Shown piece after piece: positions 27,080 to 35,548 of a stretch of 64,000 nucleotides of DNA. How positions within the stretch are numbered: position 1 is the first letter of the stretch; every line of letters begins with the position of its first letter. The notes below the pieces were generated by a model that was not told the DNA's origin, did not search any database, and was given only the letters and a program-made list of their open reading frames with translations. The stretch is from Streptomyces halstedii (lineage in GTDB: Bacteria > Actinomycetota > Actinomycetes > Streptomycetales > Streptomycetaceae). The position numbers and the translations under genes are program-made. The stretch lies in assembly GCA_000720535.1 (NCBI GenBank), contig JOAZ01000018.1:83112-147111 (forward strand), given 5' to 3'.

Positions 27080-27700
27080 GTGACCGCGCCCACATCACTC
27101 CACCAGCGCACCCCTCGGTTATCAGCCGTGTACGAGATGCGGACTCTGTGCACGGACGCCGAGCGGGACGAGGCCGCGGCGCTCGTCCAGGACCGTCAGA
27201 GCTGGCTCACCATGCGCAGCCTGCCGGTGCCCGCCCGTGCCGATGTCCCAGCCCTGTTCCGCAAACCGCAGGCGAAGCCGGCCGGACTGTTCGAGGACGG
27301 TGTGCTGCTGGCCTGCATGATTCCGCAGCGAGCGCCTGACCTCGGATGGGGTTCGGGCCCGTGTCTCTTTCTGAGCTGCAGCCACACCCTGCCCGAGCGC
27401 TCCGACGACACCATTCTGCTGATCACCCTGTGGGCTTCCGACTTCGCCGCACGACTCGACCTGCCGCTCGTGCGCGCCGAGGCCCTGGCCCGCCAGCCCC
27501 TCGGCGTTGATCCGATCGCCCCCTTTCTTCTCCGACTCACCGACATGGGCTGGGACGTGCGCGGATCGGGCACGGGGCAGCACGAGGAGCGCGTCGCTCG
27601 CCTCGAACTCATCGCCGAGCGACGTTCTGGACTGAGTGCGCTCATATCCTGCCGGGTCCACGAACCGCAGTCTTCCGCAGACAGCCGGAACGTCGCGTGA
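27080..27700 (+). CDS. Possible GNAT-fold protein
   Basis: The GTG at 27080 follows GAGAAAGAGA. The 206-aa product has a pattern loosely like a GNAT N-acyltransferase (AALVQDRQSWLTMRSL, GLFEDGVLLACMIPQ, WASDFAARLDLPLVRAEAL), but the acetyl-CoA P-loop R/Q-x-x-G-x-G/A is not evident, so this call is weak. Residue 14 is encoded by TTA (27119-27121), the rare codon read by the bldA tRNA. The stop overlaps the GTG of the next gene. A tract of GC hairpins in 26952-27060 separates it from the preceding dehydrogenase gene. Confidence 0.5.
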   Translation: MTAPTSLHQRTPRLSAVYEMRTLCTDAERDEAAALVQDRQSWLTMRSLPVPARADVPALFRKPQAKPAGLFEDGVLLACMIPQRAPDLGWGSGPCLFLSCSHTLPERSDDTILLITLWASDFAARLDLPLVRAEALARQPLGVDPIAPFLLRLTDMGWDVRGSGTGQHEERVARLELIAERRSGLSALISCRVHEPQSSADSRNVA

Positions 27701-28272
27701 CGGCCGCCGAACCTCTGCGGCCGGACCTCGCCCGCGAACTCATTGACCGAGCCACAAAGGCGGCAGCGCGCAGAGCCAAGCGCCTGCGCAACCAACTCGA
27801 CGCCGTCCAACTCGGCCAAGACCGTCATGCCGACCACGCCGATACCAAGGTCCTGCGCCGCGTCCTGGCCGAACACGACTGGCCCGGCCACCGCCTCGTC
27901 GGTACCGAAGCGGCACGCGCCGCCTGGAGCTTGGCTCTTCACGCCGACGACGACGCCGATCTTCAACGGGCGGCCACCACCCTGCTGGAGCGCGCAGTCC
28001 AGGACGGCGACGCGCGCGTCCAGCACTGGGCCCACCTTTACGACCGCACCCTGGTCAACAGCGGTCGCCCCCAGGAGTTCGGGACTCAACAGGTTTTTGC
28101 ACCGGCAGGTGTTGAGCTGTGCCCGGTGCGCGCGCCCGATTCCTTGGACCAGCGAAGGGCATCCATCGGGCTGTCACCGATCGCCACGGGCTTGGAGAAG
28201 GTGCGTCGTCGGTGCGCCCAGGATCATCCGGTCGACGACTCCTCGACCGTCGTGCTCGCGGCGATCGCATGA
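27697..28272 (+). CDS. DUF6624-like protein
   Basis: The GTG start overlaps the upstream stop (GTGA). The 191-aa product carries VLAEHDWPGHRLVGTEAARA, a Trp/His-rich helix (AWSLALHADDD), VQHWAHLYDRTLVNSGRPQE and FGTQ. This matches the DUF6624 pattern, a small helical family I recall near RiPP and other secondary-metabolite loci in Streptomyces. Function is not known. Its position upstream of the lanthipeptide genes suggests association with them. Confidence 0.65.
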   Translation: MTAAEPLRPDLARELIDRATKAAARRAKRLRNQLDAVQLGQDRHADHADTKVLRRVLAEHDWPGHRLVGTEAARAAWSLALHADDDADLQRAATTLLERAVQDGDARVQHWAHLYDRTLVNSGRPQEFGTQQVFAPAGVELCPVRAPDSLDQRRASIGLSPIATGLEKVRRRCAQDHPVDDSSTVVLAAIA

Positions 28273-28343
28273 CCCAGCGAGCCCCGCCCACTTCACCCAT
28301 CCGCCGCACGCCCCGATCCCCCTCATACGAAAAGGACCGTTTC

Positions 28344-28814
28344 GTGATGAAGCTCACCACCAGCGTCCTCGCTGCTGGCACCGCAGTCTCCTTGGCGACC
28401 ATCGTGGTCGGAGCCGCCCGGCTCCGGCAGGACGCGAGGCACCAGGCCGAACGAAACGAGGCGCTCCTCGCGGGCAACCAGCTGGCGTGGCTGGCGCAGG
28501 TATCCACCAATCATGACCTCGCTGAGATCTGGAAGCCCGAGGACATGGAGACCGAGGAGTACATGCGGCTCATGTCGTCCAACCGGCTCCTCTGCATGCT
28601 CAGCCTGCGCGACCGCCTCGGCTTCGTCCCGAAGGGGCACCTGCCCTTCCACGCCGAGTGGATCATGAAAAGCGACGTCAGCCGCCGGTACTGGAAGCAC
28701 TTCGGTGACCTCCGCGCTCAAGAGGCCGAGGGCAACGAGCGGGCCGAGCACTTCACCCGGGTACTGAGCCACGCCGCCAAGAACACCCCCCTGGCGCAGC
28801 CCGCAGCGGTCTGA
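28344..28814 (+). CDS. DUF6082-like membrane-anchored protein
   Basis: GTG 28344 or ATG 28347 follows AAAGGA. The roughly 156-aa product has one N-terminal membrane helix (LTTSVLAAGTAVSLATIVVG) and a soluble helical domain with LAEIWKPEDMETEEYMRLMS and NRLLCMLSLRDRLGFV. This is the DUF6082 arrangement, frequent in Streptomyces RiPP clusters. Function is unknown. It is the last gene before the lanthipeptide precursor. Confidence 0.7.
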   Translation: MMKLTTSVLAAGTAVSLATIVVGAARLRQDARHQAERNEALLAGNQLAWLAQVSTNHDLAEIWKPEDMETEEYMRLMSSNRLLCMLSLRDRLGFVPKGHLPFHAEWIMKSDVSRRYWKHFGDLRAQEAEGNERAEHFTRVLSHAAKNTPLAQPAAV

Positions 28815-28939
28815 CAGCACCGCATCCCGATCCCAGACCCCACGGACCAGGCAACTTCGCCAGCCTGCTCGTCCGGCACTAGACCCCGAGGCCCGACCGG
28901 GCCCCGGCATCCCGTACCACCCACTCCAAGGAGGCATGC

Positions 28940-29125
28940 ATGACCGCCATCCAGACCGAAAAGCCGACCGCCCCCGCCCCGGCGGACCTCGTGAAGACCG
29001 ACGACGACCCGTTCGGGCTCGACATCACCTTCATCGAGGGCACGCCGGCGACCGAGACGGTCCTGATGTGCAGCACCGGCGACACCTGCGGCAGCTCCTG
29101 CCCCAGCGCCTGCACCACTTCGTAA
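28940..29125 (+). CDS. lanA: FxLD-family lanthipeptide precursor (LanA)
   Basis: The ATG at 28940 follows AAGGAGG. The 61-aa peptide has an acidic leader with the signature PFGLDITFIE (FxLD motif, residues 25-33) and a Ser/Thr/Cys-rich core, CSTGDTC then GSSCPSACTTS. Cys44, 50, 54 and 58 with neighbouring Ser/Thr can form up to four (methyl)lanthionine rings, and Asp48 is the only acidic core residue in the ring region. It is followed by dehydratase, cyclase and an FxLD-system methyltransferase, which defines a class I-like FxLD lanthipeptide cluster. Leader cleavage probably occurs near residues 33-36. Confidence 0.9.
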   Translation: MTAIQTEKPTAPAPADLVKTDDDPFGLDITFIEGTPATETVLMCSTGDTCGSSCPSACTTS

Positions 29126-29149
29126 GCCGGATCACCCCGGCAACGCGGT

Positions 29150-29174
29150 CCGGACGGGGGTTCTACCCGTCCGG
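29150..29174 (+). terminator. Attenuator hairpin between lanA and lanB
   Basis: CCGGACGGG and CCCGTCCGG form a perfect 9-bp GC stem around a 7-base loop, 24 bp after the lanA stop and 40 bp before lanB. No U-tract follows. The position is typical of partial terminators or stabilisers that keep precursor mRNA in excess over enzyme mRNA in RiPP operons. Confidence 0.65.
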
Positions 29175-29214
29175 CCCGCCCCGCCCGCCACGCCAGAAGA
29201 CGAGGAGAGCCCTG

Positions 29215-31254
29215 ATGACACGGCATCGGCCCAGACTGTACGAGGCCACGGGGCAGACCATGCTACGCGCCGCGGCCCACACCACCGAGCCCGCCATGCC
29301 GCCCTGGCCGACGGCCACGGCGCCCGCGACGGAGTGGCGCGCGTGGCTGAGCACGGTGTGGTCCGACGCCGACTTCCGCCGGACCGTGTCGCAGGCGAGC
29401 CCTCACCTCGCCGAGCAGGTACAGGCCATCATCGACGGCCGCACGCCGAAGGCGCGCCGGATGCGCCGCGCGGCACTGTCCACCGCCCGTTACGCGATCC
29501 GCTACGCACGCCGCTCCACCCCCTACGGCCTGTTCGCCGGCGTCGCCCCGCTCGCCTTCGACCAGACCACGTCCGTCCGCATCGGCGACGAGCACCAGGC
29601 CGTGCCCCGACCCGAGCCAGCCGGGCTCGAGGAAGTCCTCAGCGCCCGGGAGAGCGACGCCGCGTGCATGGCCGACACCGAGCTCTGCGTCAACACCCTG
29701 ATCTATCAGCGCGACCGGCACATCCATGTGCCCTCGGAGGGAGATGCGGAGTTCCGCCTCGCTCTGAGCCCCGCACTGCGTCTCATCCTCGACCTGGCCC
29801 GATCGCCCATCGGATACCGCCAGTTGTCCGACAAGCTGGCTGCGGAGTTCCCCGCTGCGAGCGACACCGCGCGTGACCGGCTGCTCGGTGAACTGCTGCG
29901 GGTGCGGCTGCTGCGCTCTTCGCTGCGCGCACCCGCCACCGTCGCCGACCCCACCGACGTCTTGCCGCCCGAGGCACGCGCTCAGGCAGCCGGCCTGCGG
30001 ACGGCGTGCGACCTGCGGCTGGATGCCGACGTACATCTGCCCGAGCAGGTACGGATCGAAGCGGAGACCGCTGCGACCGTACTGGCCCGCCTGGTCACCC
30101 ATCCGAACGGGACACCGGCCTGGCGCCGGTGGATCGAGCGGTTTACCGAGCGCTACGGCGAGAACACGGCGGTATCGGTGGACGTGGCCACGGACCCTGA
30201 CCGGGGCGTGGGCTTACCGGCAGGGTTCGTCAAGGCGAGCGAACCCCCTTGGCCGATGTCCCGGCGTGACCGCCTGCTGCTGGAGCTGGCCAGCATCGCT
30301 ACCGCCGAAGGCAGCCGCACCGTCGCGGTGACCGGGGCGATGATCGAGGAACTGGAAGCAGCGGCCGACGACAAGCCTCACGGCCTGGCGCCCCACCTCG
30401 AACTGGCCGCGCAGGTCCACGCCGCCTCCGTCACGGCCCTGGACCGGGGCGACTTCAGGCTGCGTGTCCTGACCGTCTCTCGCTCGGCCGGATCGATGAC
30501 CGGCCGGTTCTGGCATCTTTTCCCTGGCACCGAGGCGACGTACGCGAACCTGCCGACAGTAGATCCGCAGGCGGAACTCGTGCAGCTCTCGTTCCACGCC
30601 GGCCGGGTGCCGGCCGACCTGCTCACCCGCGCGCCGCAGGCCCTGCCCCGGGTCGTGAGCGTCGGCGAATTCCGCCGTCCCGCCCCGCACGTCCTCTTCC
30701 CCCGCGACCTCTCGGTCACCGTCACCGACGGCCGCCCTCAACTGGTGGAGTCCGCGACGGGCAAGCCGCTGGAGCTGCTGGCCCCCACTGCCATCAATTT
30801 CCTGTGGCACAACTACACGCCGCCGATGGCCCGCTTCCTCGGTGAGATCAGCCGGGCGACCTCCCCGCAGGTGACCTGGTTCGACTGGGGAGCGGCCTGG
30901 GCCCTGCCCTTCACTCCCGCCCTCACCTACCGGCGCACCATCCTCACCGATGCCCGGTGGAAGATCAGCAGCCGTACGTTGCCCGCCCGCACCGCCCCGC
31001 TCCAGCAGTGGGCGGACCAACTCCATTCCTGGCGTAATCGGTTTCGGGTGCCGGAGCGGGTGCTGCTCACGGAGGACGATCAGCATCTGCCCCTCGACCT
31101 CACCCGCGCCCTCGACTTGGACCTCCTGCGCGCGCACCTGGACGCCAGTCCCTTCGGCATCGCCACCCTGCATGAGGCGCCCCCGCCGGACGCGGACGGG
31201 TGGATCGGCGGCCGGGCCCACAGCATCGTCGTCCCCCTAGCCAGGCACTCATGA
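29215..31254 (+). CDS. lanB: Lantibiotic dehydratase, glutamylation part (split LanB)
   Basis: The start at ATG 29215 follows GAGGAGAG. The 679-aa protein has the class I dehydratase N-terminal pattern, including RYAIRYARRSTPYGLFAGVA and ELVQLSFHAGRVPADLLTRA, and ends soon after PLDLTRALDLDLL. Full LanB proteins are about 1000 aa and contain a C-terminal elimination domain; here that domain is supplied by the methyltransferase fusion three genes on. It uses glutamyl-tRNA to activate Ser/Thr of the precursor. Residue 334 is encoded by TTA (30214-30216), which makes production bldA-dependent. The stop overlaps the LanC start (ATGA). Confidence 0.9.
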   Translation: MTRHRPRLYEATGQTMLRAAAHTTEPAMPPWPTATAPATEWRAWLSTVWSDADFRRTVSQASPHLAEQVQAIIDGRTPKARRMRRAALSTARYAIRYARRSTPYGLFAGVAPLAFDQTTSVRIGDEHQAVPRPEPAGLEEVLSARESDAACMADTELCVNTLIYQRDRHIHVPSEGDAEFRLALSPALRLILDLARSPIGYRQLSDKLAAEFPAASDTARDRLLGELLRVRLLRSSLRAPATVADPTDVLPPEARAQAAGLRTACDLRLDADVHLPEQVRIEAETAATVLARLVTHPNGTPAWRRWIERFTERYGENTAVSVDVATDPDRGVGLPAGFVKASEPPWPMSRRDRLLLELASIATAEGSRTVAVTGAMIEELEAAADDKPHGLAPHLELAAQVHAASVTALDRGDFRLRVLTVSRSAGSMTGRFWHLFPGTEATYANLPTVDPQAELVQLSFHAGRVPADLLTRAPQALPRVVSVGEFRRPAPHVLFPRDLSVTVTDGRPQLVESATGKPLELLAPTAINFLWHNYTPPMARFLGEISRATSPQVTWFDWGAAWALPFTPALTYRRTILTDARWKISSRTLPARTAPLQQWADQLHSWRNRFRVPERVLLTEDDQHLPLDLTRALDLDLLRAHLDASPFGIATLHEAPPPDADGWIGGRAHSIVVPLARHS

Positions 31255-32321
31255 CCAGGACCACCGCGCCCCGTACGCAGGACCTGTCCGAGGGCGCCCT
31301 GGGGATGGCTCTGCTCGACATCGAGCGCCATGACACGTCCATCGCCCGCCGCCACCTCACCCAGGCCACCGCACGCGGGGTCAGCACCGGAAGTAACGCC
31401 AGCCTTTTCCACGGCGCCCCGGCATTGGAGTTCGTCCTGGCTCGCGCCAACGGGGCCGGCGACGATGTCCGCGCGGCCGTCGACCGCGTCGTGGATGCCC
31501 GGCTCGCCGCCGCCCGCCGCCGTCAGGCGGCCGGCGTGCTGCCCCACCTCGCCGAATGGGACCTCATCCGCGGCCTGACCGGACTTGCCGCCCTCCTGCT
31601 GTCCCGGAAACCGCCCGCTCCCCGGCTGCCCGATGTGCTCGCCTGCCTCGTCGCGCTCGCCGGCCCCGCCCGCAGTGACGGCCGGATGCTGCCCGGGTGG
31701 TGGTCGGCGGTGGGCCCGAACGGGAAGGAGATGGCCGGCGGGCACGGCAACAACGGCTTGGCCCACGGCGTCGCCGGGCCCCTGGCCGTGCTCTCCCTCG
31801 CCCTGCGTGCCGGCGTCAGCGTTCCCGGCCAAGATGAAGCCGTTGGCACGTTCGCAACGTGGCTCGACCGGCACGGCGTCCACTACTGGTCTACCGCAGC
31901 GCACCTGGACGCCAACGAGCCGGCCGCGCCGGAGCCGGCCCGCCAGTCCTGGTGCTATGGCCAGCCCGGCATCGCCCGCGCCCAGCAGCTCGCCGCGCTC
32001 GCCCTCGGCGACCCGGCCCGCCGCCGGGTGGCCGAGGACACCGTTGCGGCCATCCTGACCGACCCGCTGCGGCTCGCCCGCATCACCGACTCCACGCTCT
32101 GCCACGGCTGGGCCGGCCTACTGACGCTCACCCGCGCGGTCGCCGCCGACAGTCCTTCGCCCGATCGCTTCGCCCCGATTATCCAGGACCTGCACCGGCG
32201 GCTGACCGCCGACTGGGAGCACCTGCCCAAACCCGGCTTCATGGAAGGCCGCGCTGGAGCCCAACTCGCTCTGCATGCCACCGATACCACCGGCTGGAGC
32301 CGCGCCCTCCTGCTCACCTGA
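31251..32321 (+). CDS. lanC: Lanthionine synthetase C-like cyclase (LanC)
   Basis: This 356-aa protein has the (alpha/alpha) toroid repeats of LanC with Gly-rich GLTGLAALLLSR and HGVAGPLAVLSLAL. The zinc ligands are visible: Cys in SWCYGQPG and Cys-His in LCHGWAG. A partial catalytic His is in GGHGNNGLAHG. It adds Cys thiols to dehydro-residues to form the (methyl)lanthionine rings. The start overlaps the lanB stop. It is somewhat shorter than classical LanC (about 400 aa) but complete. Confidence 0.92.
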   Translation: MTRTTAPRTQDLSEGALGMALLDIERHDTSIARRHLTQATARGVSTGSNASLFHGAPALEFVLARANGAGDDVRAAVDRVVDARLAAARRRQAAGVLPHLAEWDLIRGLTGLAALLLSRKPPAPRLPDVLACLVALAGPARSDGRMLPGWWSAVGPNGKEMAGGHGNNGLAHGVAGPLAVLSLALRAGVSVPGQDEAVGTFATWLDRHGVHYWSTAAHLDANEPAAPEPARQSWCYGQPGIARAQQLAALALGDPARRRVAEDTVAAILTDPLRLARITDSTLCHGWAGLLTLTRAVAADSPSPDRFAPIIQDLHRRLTADWEHLPKPGFMEGRAGAQLALHATDTTGWSRALLLT

Positions 32322-32358
32322 TTCCCAAACCTTCCACCTTGCAAGGAGTTTCCTACTT

Positions 32359-34404
32359 ATGACCTTCGACGATGAGAATCTGCCGATTCCCCCGGCCACA
32401 TCCTGGTGGCACGCATCCGTGGCCTTCCCCGATCCACATGTGGACGCCGCTCGGGCCCTGGCGACCGCGCTGGCCAAGCACCGCTTTCACTTCCTGCGCA
32501 AGGACGCCGGCGTGCGCCTGCGCACCGAACAACCCACCACCGGTCTGCTGGACAAGCTCGTCGCCGACCACGCGATCACCGGCTGGACCGGCGGGACGTA
32601 CGAGCCGGAGACTCATGCCTTCGGCGGCCCCGAGGGTATGGCGGTTGCGCACGAGTTGTTCTGCGCCGACAGCCCGGCCGCGCTCGCCGAGACCGGTACT
32701 CCCGGCGCCCGCGAGCGCAGCGTGATGCTGCTGTCCGCCATGATCCGCGCGGCCGGGCTGGACCCGTTCGAAGCCGGAGATGTCTACGCCCAGTGGGCCG
32801 CCCTGCGACCCCCCGTCGCCCCGCCCCAGGGGCCTGCCCTGGAGAAGGCCGTCTGCGCTATGCGGCGGCTGATGAACGCGGACGCGGCTCTGCGCCCCGA
32901 CGCGGAAGCGGGCTGGGCCGAGCGCGTCGCCGCGTTCGAGGACACCGGCCGTCACCTGCGCCGGCTCGCCGCCGACGGCCGACTGATACGCGGAGTCCGG
33001 GGCGTCATCACCCATCACGCGATCTTCGCGTTCAACCGCGCGGGCGTACCTGCCGACGCGCAGGCCGCCACCGCGTGGCTCGGCCGTCACGTCGCCTTCT
33101 CCACCGGAGAAGGAGCCGACGTGCCTACCCGCAGGTCCGTATCCGCGGACCTTAGCCTCCCTCGAATGGAGACCACCTTGACACCCGTAACCGACCCCAG
33201 CCAGCTGCGCGAAGCCCTCGCTGCCAGGCTCGTCGACGGCGGCCACCTGCGCAGCAAGGCCGTCATCAACGCCTTCCGCACGACCGACCGGAACGCCTTC
33301 CTGCCCGGCGTCGATCTGGAGAGCGCGTACAAGGAGGACGCCGTCCCGATCAAGCACGACGAGCGCGGGGAGATGATCTCCTGCATCTCCGCGCCGTCCA
33401 TCGTCGCCACCCAGCTCGAACAGCTCGGCGCCCAGCCCGGCCACAGGGTCCTGGAAGCCGGAGCCGCCACCGGCTACAACGCCGCGCTCCTCGGCAAGAT
33501 CGTCTATCCCGGCGGGCAGGTGTGGACCCTCGACGTCGACCAGGACCTCGTCGCCGACGCGAGTAGGCACCTCGTCGAGGTAGGTGTCGACAACGCCACC
33601 GCGGTGATGGCCGACGGGGCGGCCGGCCTGCCTGAGCACGCCCCCTACGACCGGATCATCTTCACTGTCGGCGCCGGCGACGTCCCCGTGAAGATCCTCG
33701 ACCAGCTCGCCCCCGCCGGACGTCTCGTCCTGCCGATGCGCATCCGCGGCAGCATCTCCCGCTCCTTCGCCTTCGAACGCGACGGGGAGACGTGGAAGAC
33801 CGTCTCCTGCGAGATGGCCACCTTCATCCCTCTGCGCAAGGGCGTGTGCGACGACGTGTACACGCTGGTGCCGATGGACGGCGAGGGCAACGTGCGCCTA
33901 GAGACGTTCAGCGAGCAGGACGTCGACCGCGACGCCCTGCGCACCGTCCTCGACGAGCAGCAGACCAAGATCTACACCGGGGTGAAGTTCCGCCAGGGCT
34001 CCGCTTGGGAGTGGCTGTACCTGTACCTGGCCTGTGTGCTGCCCAACGGCCTGTCCCGCCTGCCCGGCCAGCGCCCCGGGTTCACCCCACACTTCGGGTG
34101 GGGCTCCATGGCCGCCCTCGACGGCGGATCGCTCGCGTACCTGACCATCCGGGAGGACGAGGACGAGAAGGGCCGCTACTGGGAGGTCGGCGTGATCGGC
34201 CACGGTGAGGCGGGTGCCGGCCTCGCCGAGCACGTCGTGGACGAGATCCGCGCCTGGGACGCGACAGGGGGCAACGACGCCCCCGCACCGGGCTTCCGGA
34301 TGGCCACCGCCGACTCCCGCGACCTGCTGACGGCGGGCGACCCGCGCTTCGTCGTCGACAAGCCCTACAGCCGACTGGTCGTCGACTGGGCGCGCAAGGG
34401 CTGA
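32359..34404 (+). CDS. lanS: FxLD-system fusion: elimination-type domain plus isoaspartyl-type O-methyltransferase
   Basis: ATG 32359 follows AAGGAG. The 681-aa protein has two parts. Residues about 15-270 match the thiopeptide-type bacteriocin domain (WWHASVAFPDPHVDAAR, RKDAGVRLRT, YEPETHAFGGPEGMAVAHEL), which is the elimination domain missing from the split LanB. Residues about 285-540 match protein-L-isoaspartate O-methyltransferases (CISAPSIVATQLEQLGAQPG, VLEAGAATGYNAALLG, YDRIIFTVGAGDVP), followed by an FxLD-system tail of about 140 residues. PIMT-like enzymes in lanthipeptide clusters methylate a core Asp, leading to aspartimide or isoAsp. Core Asp48 is the candidate. The symbol is descriptive. 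Confidence 0.88.
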   Translation: MTFDDENLPIPPATSWWHASVAFPDPHVDAARALATALAKHRFHFLRKDAGVRLRTEQPTTGLLDKLVADHAITGWTGGTYEPETHAFGGPEGMAVAHELFCADSPAALAETGTPGARERSVMLLSAMIRAAGLDPFEAGDVYAQWAALRPPVAPPQGPALEKAVCAMRRLMNADAALRPDAEAGWAERVAAFEDTGRHLRRLAADGRLIRGVRGVITHHAIFAFNRAGVPADAQAATAWLGRHVAFSTGEGADVPTRRSVSADLSLPRMETTLTPVTDPSQLREALAARLVDGGHLRSKAVINAFRTTDRNAFLPGVDLESAYKEDAVPIKHDERGEMISCISAPSIVATQLEQLGAQPGHRVLEAGAATGYNAALLGKIVYPGGQVWTLDVDQDLVADASRHLVEVGVDNATAVMADGAAGLPEHAPYDRIIFTVGAGDVPVKILDQLAPAGRLVLPMRIRGSISRSFAFERDGETWKTVSCEMATFIPLRKGVCDDVYTLVPMDGEGNVRLETFSEQDVDRDALRTVLDEQQTKIYTGVKFRQGSAWEWLYLYLACVLPNGLSRLPGQRPGFTPHFGWGSMAALDGGSLAYLTIREDEDEKGRYWEVGVIGHGEAGAGLAEHVVDEIRAWDATGGNDAPAPGFRMATADSRDLLTAGDPRFVVDKPYSRLVVDWARKG

Positions 34405-34408
34405 GCCG

Positions 34409-35548
34409 ATGATCCCCGCGATAGCCAGCCGCATCCCTCTGGTCCTCCGGACCAAGGCGCCCGCGCTCCCCTTGGACGAGCGCATCAACCACCTCGCCGG
34501 GCTGACCGTCGCACCCGCAGGTGCGAGCCACCACGACCTGGTGGCCCGCACCTGCGGGGTCCTCAACTACGCCGCGCTCATCATCTCCGACGTCGGCCTG
34601 CCCGACCTGGCCACCGACCTGTGCTGGCGCCAGCACCAAATCTTCGCCGACGCCGGACGCCTCAACGGACGGATCGCGGTCATGTCGCTGATGCCACTCG
34701 TCAACCTCTCCCGGATGCGGATTCGCGCTGGTCAAGGGGAAGCCGCCTACGACCTACTGGTCGGTCTCAACCAGGCCGCGCGGCACCGGGAGAAGACCGA
34801 AGTCGACGGCCGCAGCGTCGACCTCTCGGCTCTGACCGACACGGACGAGGACCACCGCGCGGTGTGCCAGGAGCTGTACATCACCCTGCTCGTGGACGGC
34901 GCCCGCGCCCTCGCCCGCATCGGACGGTGGACCGAAGCCGCGGACGCCATGGCTCAGCACCGCGGCATCGGCAACCGGCTCCTCGACGGCCGCCAGATCA
35001 AGATCATGGCCTTGATGGAGCAGGGCCTGGACGAGCAGGCCCGCGCCCTGATCGACACCACCCAGCCCACCGAACCGTGGGAGGAAGCCGTCGCCCTCCT
35101 CCTGCACGCCCATTGTCAGCCCGCAGACGTCCCCGTGCCTGCACCCGACCTCGACCGCACCCTGGAAGAGGCCCTCCAACTCCTTGACCTCCCCGATCCG
35201 CCGACCGCCGCTTTCCAGACCCGGGTGGGCCTGTCAGCCCTGGAACTCGACCGCACCGGACGCCATACCGCACGCATCCTCGACTGCCTCGTCGGCGTCG
35301 CCCGACTCGACGCCTACGCCGCACGGGAAGCGCTGCACCACCCACTCGCCGCGTCCGCCCTGGACGACCGCGCGACAGACGAACTTCACGCAGTGATCAC
35401 CATGGCGGGACTGGAATCCGGAGTCCTCTCCGCCTGCCACCACGAGGCACTGACGAGCACGGTCCACTACGCCGAGACAGAGTTGGAGAACCTGCTGCAG
35501 GCTGCACACGATGCCGGCGCCTGTGCAACACCGGAGTCCGCCCGATGA
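34409..35548 (+). CDS. Helical-repeat protein, function unknown
   Basis: This 379-aa protein begins 4 bp after the methyltransferase stop. It is almost entirely helical, with TPR-like pairs (DLATDLCWRQHQIFADAGRL; ALARIGRWTEAADAMAQHRG) and no membrane or DNA-binding motif that I can identify. The stop overlaps the start of the GntR-like gene (ATGA). Position suggests a partner in the lanthipeptide or downstream operon, perhaps a regulatory TPR protein, but this is inference. Confidence 0.65.
   Translation: MIPAIASRIPLVLRTKAPALPLDERINHLAGLTVAPAGASHHDLVARTCGVLNYAALIISDVGLPDLATDLCWRQHQIFADAGRLNGRIAVMSLMPLVNLSRMRIRAGQGEAAYDLLVGLNQAARHREKTEVDGRSVDLSALTDTDEDHRAVCQELYITLLVDGARALARIGRWTEAADAMAQHRGIGNRLLDGRQIKIMALMEQGLDEQARALIDTTQPTEPWEEAVALLLHAHCQPADVPVPAPDLDRTLEEALQLLDLPDPPTAAFQTRVGLSALELDRTGRHTARILDCLVGVARLDAYAAREALHHPLAASALDDRATDELHAVITMAGLESGVLSACHHEALTSTVHYAETELENLLQAAHDAGACATPESAR

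Noticed and set aside
32353-33639. A 428-codon minus-strand frame opposite the FxLD methyltransferase fusion
   Set aside because: Gly/Val-rich mirror composition without motifs. The plus strand holds two recognised domains.
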